NCBI GenBank assembly: GCA_003254925.1
Contig: QANZ01049788.1
Span: 1-64,000 of the forward strand
Length of the DNA: 64,000 nucleotides
Reading direction: 5' to 3'
Source: Chamaecrista fasciculata
Taxonomy: Eukaryota; Streptophyta; Magnoliopsida; Fabales; Fabaceae
Part shown: piece after piece, positions 58,761 to 64,000 of the stretch
Position numbering within the stretch: position 1 is the stretch's first letter
Layout of the letters: the number at the start of each line of letters is the position of its first letter
Notes under the pieces: generated by a model
Databases searched by the model: none
What the model was told of the DNA's origin: nothing
The model's input: the letters and a program-made list of their open reading frames with translations, nothing else
Position numbers and translations under genes: made by a program

Positions 58761-60421
58761 TGTATTTTAATTTTGACAAAAAAATATTTTAAAAAAGAAA
58801 ATTATAAGTCAAAACCTCATTTTGATTTTTAAACTATAGAGCGAGTTCTGTTTTGGTTCTAAATTTTTCGTTATATTTTGATCCTAAAAATTTCTATCAT
58901 TAGTTCAAAATATAATTTTTTCTCGGTAAGAATGTTGTTCCATGAATTTGATTTTTTATGTTATTTATTACATGTACATGTATGATGTATCAGATTCACT
59001 TATTACAGACTAAATATTTTTCTTTCTCTATATATCAATTCAGTTATTATTACATGTATGATGTATCAGATAAGAATTGTTTAAGTCAAGTGTTACATCA
59101 GAGATAACGATAGAAATTAGAAAAAATTATATTTTGGACTAATGGTCATGAGAACCAAAATGAAAATAGGCAAACGTACTAATTTCGTCCCCAAATTTTA
59201 ATTGTGAATTTCGTCCTCAGTATTTTTTGTTGTCAATTTCGTCCTCAATCTTTCTCATTTTCGTCAATTTTATCTTTTGACTAACTTCTTTTAATAAATT
59301 AACGACAGACTGCATCTGGTTTTTTAATCTGAATTAGGATTTGAGTTTCTTTTTCTATCAATTTTACATTATATATCGTTAGCTACATATAGATTTTGTC
59401 TTAATATTTAGCTAAAGTAAGAGCAAATGATAAAATTGACCAAAATATGAAAGATTGGGGACGAAATTGACAGAAAAAAAAAGATTGAGGACGAAATTGA
59501 TAGCAGATGTAAAGTTTGAAGACGAAATGGGTACTTTTGCCAATAAAACTATTTTACTTCTTTTTATTTTATTGGTCAAAGTATAAATTTAGTCTCATAG
59601 CTCATGCTCAAGTCCTAAATCAATCATATATATATATATATTTGTTATATTTGTAGTCTTCTATTTTTAGATCGCGTATAAAATTGATCACATATTTCTT
59701 TTTGTTGAAAAAAGTAGCACTCAGTCCAAGGTTTACATTGCAAACCAAAGACACTTCTTGCTCCTAGAACATAAATAGAAACATAAGATGAACTTGCATA
59801 TTTTTTTTCTTGCTTGAGAAGACTGTTTGATTCTAATATCTAAAAAATATTTTATTTTAAAAAAAGTCAAATAAAAAAAATGTTTCAAAACCTATTTTCC
59901 TAAATCTATCTTAAAATCTAAAAAAAAAACTAAATATGATTTTTAAAACTTCAAAAAGAAAACTACATAAACTAGTTCTGAACTTAAAACATGTTTTCAA
60001 AAAGTTAAGGTGACCCAATTGTAATGAATCAGTTTAGGTTTTAATGGAAAAAATTTAAGAATGGTAAACCCATTTCCTTTTCTTAATTTCGTTGAAGTCT
60101 TTATGGAGAAAACTTCCATTTAATTTAACCCTAAAAAAATGTTTTTATGTATCTAAGTCCCTAAATTCATTCTCAAGAACCAATTAACTCTTTGTTTCCC
60201 TAGGATCACAATTCACAAACATTAGATACCTCCTTCAGTTAGTACTTAGTACAATTAAAATGGAAAGGAAAACTATTTTCTTTTTCAGGAACCATTATTA
60301 TTTTTATTAATAACCATTTTTTTTCTGTTTTAGTAGAGAAACAACACAAGCAGTAAAAATTACAGGTGAAGGATAAACAAACTATTAGTAACCAGTTTCC
60401 AAATTAAGTAAAGATAAGTGC
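58761..60421. other. intergenic DNA between PDRG1 and malate dehydrogenase
   Basis: It contains a fold-back element at about 59170-59540 (listed separately), a left half-element at about 59573-59700 (GGTCAAAGTATAAATTTAGTC) without its partner, a 'GTACATGTATGATGTATCAGAT' phrase repeated at about 58973 and 59053, and the 3' UTR of the malate dehydrogenase gene next to 60421. Confidence 0.5.
59170..59545. mobile_element. fold-back element of the 'CGTCCCCAAATTTT' family
   Basis: The left end GGCAAACGTACTAATTTCGTC and right end GACGAAATGGGTACTTTTGCC are inverted. Inside are 'GTCAATTTCGTCCTCAATC', 'ATTATATATCGTTAGCTACAT' and the inverse 'GGGGACGAAATTGACAG'. It matches the element at 20560-21022 in order and content. 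Confidence 0.65.

Positions 60422-64000
<3,579 letters not shown>

Overview
This is nuclear DNA from a flowering plant, most likely a eudicot. The evidence is spliceosomal introns, plant-specific SBP-box genes, strongly AT-rich intergenic DNA full of microsatellites, and the usual plant cargo of small non-autonomous transposons and tRNA-derived SINEs. The species cannot be told from the sequence. There is a 52-base N gap at 19002-19053 and single Ns at 50451 and 52326.

Four genes can be supported, all with introns. (1) 14192-16322 (+): an SBP-box/SPL transcription factor of 299 aa in three exons, with a miR156 target site in exon 3. (2) 38531-39887 (-): SPL8, 324 aa in three exons, without a miR156 site; it faces gene 1 across about 22 kb. 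(3) 54942-58590 (-): a plant homologue of p53 and DNA damage-regulated protein 1 (PDRG1, prefoldin-like), 167 aa, with a large intron in its 5' UTR. (4) 60422 to beyond 64000 (-): cytosolic-type NAD malate dehydrogenase. It appears to have two alternative first exons. One lies at the window edge and ends at a GT donor. The other is complete (63426-63594), encodes a hydrophobic N-terminal anchor and ends at a GC donor.

The space between genes is mostly transposon debris. It includes fold-back elements with 9-bp target duplications (Mutator type; 18.1-19.4, 29.0, 30.0, 30.9-32.2, 40.4 and probably 46.0 kb), four hAT-type elements with 8-bp duplications (17.0, 19.8, 25.4, 48.3 kb; the last keeps a decayed transposase tail), a Tourist-like element (49.9 kb), a Stowaway-like element (11.0 kb), a GACACG-rich MITE family in about six copies, a GGTACC-rich fold-back family in four copies, and at least two SINE families. 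One fold-back element sits in an intron of gene 1 and another just upstream of SPL8. A hairpin at about 22.9-23.05 kb looks like a possible microRNA precursor and matches no family I recognise.

The most interesting points are the alternative first exons of the malate dehydrogenase gene, which predict a soluble and a membrane-anchored form, the pairing of a miR156-sensitive with a miR156-insensitive SPL gene, and the unassigned hairpin. I saw no prokaryotic-type system, CRISPR array, virus or toxin gene.
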